This document shows, in pieces, positions 6,613-8,374 of a DNA stretch of 8,374 bases (position 1 is its first letter; every line of letters begins with the position of its first letter). The notes under the pieces were generated by a model, which saw nothing but the letters and a program-made list of their open reading frames with translations, searched no databases and was not told the origin of the DNA. Source of the DNA: Anaerolineae bacterium (GTDB taxonomy: Bacteria; Chloroflexota; Anaerolineae; JACIWR01); NCBI GenBank assembly GCA_021162125.1, contig JAGGZG010000224.1, positions 1-8,374 of the forward strand. The letters run 5' to 3'. The translations under genes were made by a program, and so were the position numbers.

Positions 6613-7120
6613 CTCCGCTTCCCTTCTCCAGTTCCACCCGCACCTTGCGCAGCGCCCGGTAGAGGAGCACAGCCACGTGCCCCGCCCGCAGACCCATCAC
6701 CCGCCCAATCTCCCGGTTGCCCAGCCCGCCGACGAATTTGAGAGCGATGACTTCCCGGTCACGCTCCGGCAACGTGCGCAGTGCCCTCTGTAACGTCGCC
6801 AGCTCCTCGGCCCGCTCCACGTACTGTTCGGCCGGCACTTCATCGGCCGACACGGCGGCCAGCCTGTCCAGGGAGACCACCTGCCGCCGGCCCCGGTAGT
6901 ACTCGGCCACAGTGTTGTGGGCAATGCGAAACAACCAGCCCCCGAAAGCGGCCTGGGAGCGCAGGCTGCCCCGCGCGGTCAGCGCCCGCTCGAAGGTGAG
7001 CGCCGTCAGGTCCTCGGCCAGGGCCTCGCCATCCACCCGCAGACGCATGTAGTTCAGAATGCGGGGCAGGTATTCCTCGTACAGCCGGGCGAAATCGTCA
7101 TCGGCAATCGGTCTCTCCAT
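6599..7120 (-). CDS. ECF-type RNA polymerase sigma factor (sigma-70 family)
   Basis: This gene encodes 173 residues, the normal ECF size. Region 2 spans about residues 10-80. It contains AEDLTALTFERAL (35-47), the core-binding D-x-T-x-x-TF-type motif, and FGGWLFRIAHNT, followed by the -10-recognition helix VAEYYRGRRQ. Region 4 spans about 107-160, with LRTLPERDREVIALKF and the helix-turn-helix NREIGRVMGLRAGHVAVLLYRALRKVR-like segment (135-161) that reads the -35 element. The linker between the two is short, and no extra C-terminal domain is present. The ATG at 7120 is the first in-frame start; GGTGG directly before it is a poor Shine-Dalgarno site, so translation may be weak. It is followed by the membrane anti-sigma gene with a 14-bp overlap. 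Targets are unknown; the flanking YYY/Agl23 genes are candidates by position only. I see no GGAAC-type ECF promoter upstream, so autoregulation is not supported. Confidence 0.93.
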   Translation of the reverse strand: MERPIADDDFARLYEEYLPRILNYMRLRVDGEALAEDLTALTFERALTARGSLRSQAAFGGWLFRIAHNTVAEYYRGRRQVVSLDRLAAVSADEVPAEQYVERAEELATLQRALRTLPERDREVIALKFVGGLGNREIGRVMGLRAGHVAVLLYRALRKVRVELEKGSGDGQG

Positions 7121-7161
7121 CCACCATGTTGCCTACTACTAAAGATGCACAACGGGCCAAA

Positions 7162-7190
7162 ATATTACGCCCATAATTCTCAGCTTAAAA
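7162..7190 (-). promoter_or_regulatory. Candidate promoter of the sigma / anti-sigma operon
   Basis: The minus strand carries TTTTAA (7190-7185) and TAATAT (7167-7162) with a 17-nt spacer, in an AT-rich patch that stands out from the GC-rich surroundings. The -10 is good and the -35 weak. It lies about 42 nt before the ATG at 7120 and just downstream of the repeat element at 7211-7337. The call rests on pattern matching only. Confidence 0.35.
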
Positions 7191-7210
7191 ACCTTGCTCT
7201 TCCTCGGTTA

Positions 7211-7337
7211 AGAGGGTGTCCGAAAATTCACCACAAAGGCACCAAGACACCAAGAAATAGAGGGGTTACTTGCTCTTAAATGTTACTTTGTGCCTTTGTG
7301 TCTTGGTGGTTGATACCTTCATCTCCAGACACGCTCT
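7211..7337. repeat. MITE-like inverted repeat with CACMAAGR octamer arms
   Basis: The ends AGAGGGTGTC (7211-7220) and, on the other strand, AGAGCGTGTC (7337-7328) match at 9 of 10 bases. Inside, three octamers CACAAAGG, CACCAAGA and CACCAAGA run at 7232-7255. The opposite strand carries CACCAAGA, CACAAAGG and CACAAAGT at 7308-7285. The arms surround a 29-nt AT-richer centre (7256-7284). The whole 127-bp unit can fold into a long imperfect hairpin. It encodes no transposase, and I see no clear target duplication. Similar CACCAAGACAC words are familiar to me from intergenic repeats of many environmental bacteria. It lies between the YYY fragment and the sigma operon promoter and may act as a transcript boundary. 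The remaining 7338-7417 shows nothing recognisable. Confidence 0.7.
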
Positions 7338-7417
7338 AAGAGGGATAATCGTCGGCACTGACTTGCGATCCAGCCAGTATCCCTTGTAGCGGCGCATCAA
7401 TCTGGGAAAGCTGCGTT

Positions 7418-8374
7418 TCAGAACTTCAACACCTCGTAGATTATCGTCCGCTCGTTTCGGTAGACCACCCGCATTTCGCCAGTCTGTACCATCTCATCGA
7501 ATTTCTGCAGGCCGGCCTGATCGTAGAGCGCACGTTCCAGTTGGCCCACGTAAACGTAGCGGATGTGCAGGTCGCGGATGAGCTGGCGCGTCCGTTCCAG
7601 ATCCGTGGTGTTGAAGAATTCGCGGGCCGCCGCGTCACGCTCGCCCACCTGCCAGGCGTAGCGTTGCTCCGCCTGGTGCATGCCCAGCAGCGTGGGCAGC
7701 CCGGTGTACGAGGCCACGCGCACGCCGAACTCCCGATAGTAACCGATGGCCGCCTCGGCCAGCACCGGCGTGCCTTCTTTTACACTTACGTTATCCATCA
7801 GCCAGCGAATGGCCTCGTAATCGTACTTCAGCGCGATGCGGTTGTTCTCGTCGGGCCAGGCGTACTCGCCCACCGTCATGAAAGCCATCCCGTCCAGGGT
7901 ACCCAGCGGCGGGCGCGCACCGGGGAAGCGATCGTTCACCCGCGCAGGCGTGCCCACCACGGGATAGATACATGCGGCGAACAGGAGCAAAGCTAGGGCC
8001 ACGGTCCACGCCCAGCGTGTCCCCCGCGACCGCCAACGCTCCACCGCCGCCCACAGTCCCGGCAACGCCGCGCCGGTGGCCAGTCCCAGCAACACCCAGG
8101 CCTGGATGCCGAACTTAAAGACGGTGTTCATGCGGCGATGCTCGCCGCCGCCCAGGAAATCCTTCAGATAGATGACCTCGATGCCCAGCAGGACGAGCAG
8201 GGCGGTGAAGATCAGCGCGTAGGTGAAAAGCTCGGCAGGCGTGGCGTCGTCGCGCCACAGCAAAAGCACGGCCAGCACAATCAGGGGGATCAAGAGGACG
8301 AAGACCCACAGCTTAGCCACAGCCAGGACAACGAGCAGGCCCAGCACGCCGCCCAGCCCGTACAGTGCCAACCG
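7418..8374 (-). CDS. DUF2298 / Chlor_Arch_YYY membrane protein, C-terminal part, truncated by window edge
   Basis: This frame is open to the right edge and gives 318 residues before a TGA at 7420-7418. A TTG near the edge (8371) is simply an internal Leu codon and not a start. About six membrane segments' worth of hydrophobic sequence is visible in the first 140 residues, with RRMNTVFKFGIQAWVLLGLA at 80-99. The soluble C-terminal domain follows, with GTLDGMAF, TGLPTLLG, FFNTTDLERTRQL and RYVYVGQLER. These blocks match, in order, those of the full-length YYY protein at 3125-5596 (RMNTIFKF, TLDGLAY, GLPTVLG, DLQRT, YVYVGPLERG), so the two are paralogues. The segment between GLPT and DLER differs (MHQAEQRYAW against WSGHELQWRG), which suggests a separate subfamily and not a recent copy. 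The role is inferred to be as for the paralogue. The N-terminal two-thirds is outside the window. Confidence 0.87.
   Translation of the reverse strand, partial: RLALYGLGGVLGLLVVLAVAKLWVFVLLIPLIVLAVLLLWRDDATPAELFTYALIFTALLVLLGIEVIYLKDFLGGGEHRRMNTVFKFGIQAWVLLGLATGAALPGLWAAVERWRSRGTRWAWTVALALLLFAACIYPVVGTPARVNDRFPGARPPLGTLDGMAFMTVGEYAWPDENNRIALKYDYEAIRWLMDNVSVKEGTPVLAEAAIGYYREFGVRVASYTGLPTLLGMHQAEQRYAWQVGERDAAAREFFNTTDLERTRQLIRDLHIRYVYVGQLERALYDQAGLQKFDEMVQTGEMRVVYRNERTIIYEVLKF

Noticed and set aside
7266..7397. Minus-strand mini-ORF from ATG 7397 running into the octamer repeat (translation contains STTKTQRHK)
   Set aside because: It has no ribosome binding site, and half of it is the repeat element itself, whose translation is an artefact of the CACMAAGR words.
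8369..8371. TTG as the start of the right-hand DUF2298 gene
   Set aside because: It aligns to the middle of the paralogous 823-residue protein and the frame continues to the window edge, so it is an internal Leu codon.

Overview
The window is GC-rich, and every supportable gene lies on the minus strand, so transcription runs from right to left. It most resembles a Chloroflexota (Anaerolineae-like) chromosome. Two uncommon membrane-protein families described from Chloroflexi and archaea occur together here: the DUF2298 / 'YYY' family (TIGR03662) and its usual neighbour, the Agl23-like GT39-type family (TIGR03663). This taxonomic guess rests on gene content only, because there is no rRNA or tRNA in the window.

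Layout in transcription order. (1) 8374-7418: C-terminal part of a DUF2298/YYY protein, cut by the right window edge. (2) 7417-7121: about 300 bp of spacer holding a MITE-like inverted repeat built from 8-nt units, then a candidate promoter. (3) 7120-6599: an ECF-type sigma factor. It overlaps by 14 bp with (4) 6612-5740: a single-pass membrane protein with a DUF4367-like C-terminus, the probable anti-sigma factor. (5) 5739-5597: a spacer with an inverted array of 7-nt units. (6) 5596-3125: a full-length second DUF2298/YYY protein. (7) 3124-2803: a 322-bp spacer with C/G-homopolymer hairpins between 24-bp direct repeats, a candidate promoter and a strong Shine-Dalgarno site. (8) 2802-997: a full-length Agl23-like protein whose usual polar and acidic loop motifs are replaced. 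(9) 996-900: a short spacer with six perfectly phased 8-nt repeats ending 3 nt before a ribosome binding site. (10) 899-1: the N-terminal half of a second Agl23-like protein with those motifs intact, cut by the left edge.

Together this is a duplicated YYY/Agl23 locus, two of each, probably serving lipid-linked sugar transfer or export to surface glycans; no member has a firmly known function. It is interrupted by a two-gene sigma/anti-sigma cassette that could couple envelope signals to transcription. The points most worth a second look are the apparently non-catalytic Agl23 paralogue beside an intact one, and the fact that each of the four intergenic gaps carries a different short-period or palindromic repeat. 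I found no CRISPR array, transposase, RNA gene or defence gene.
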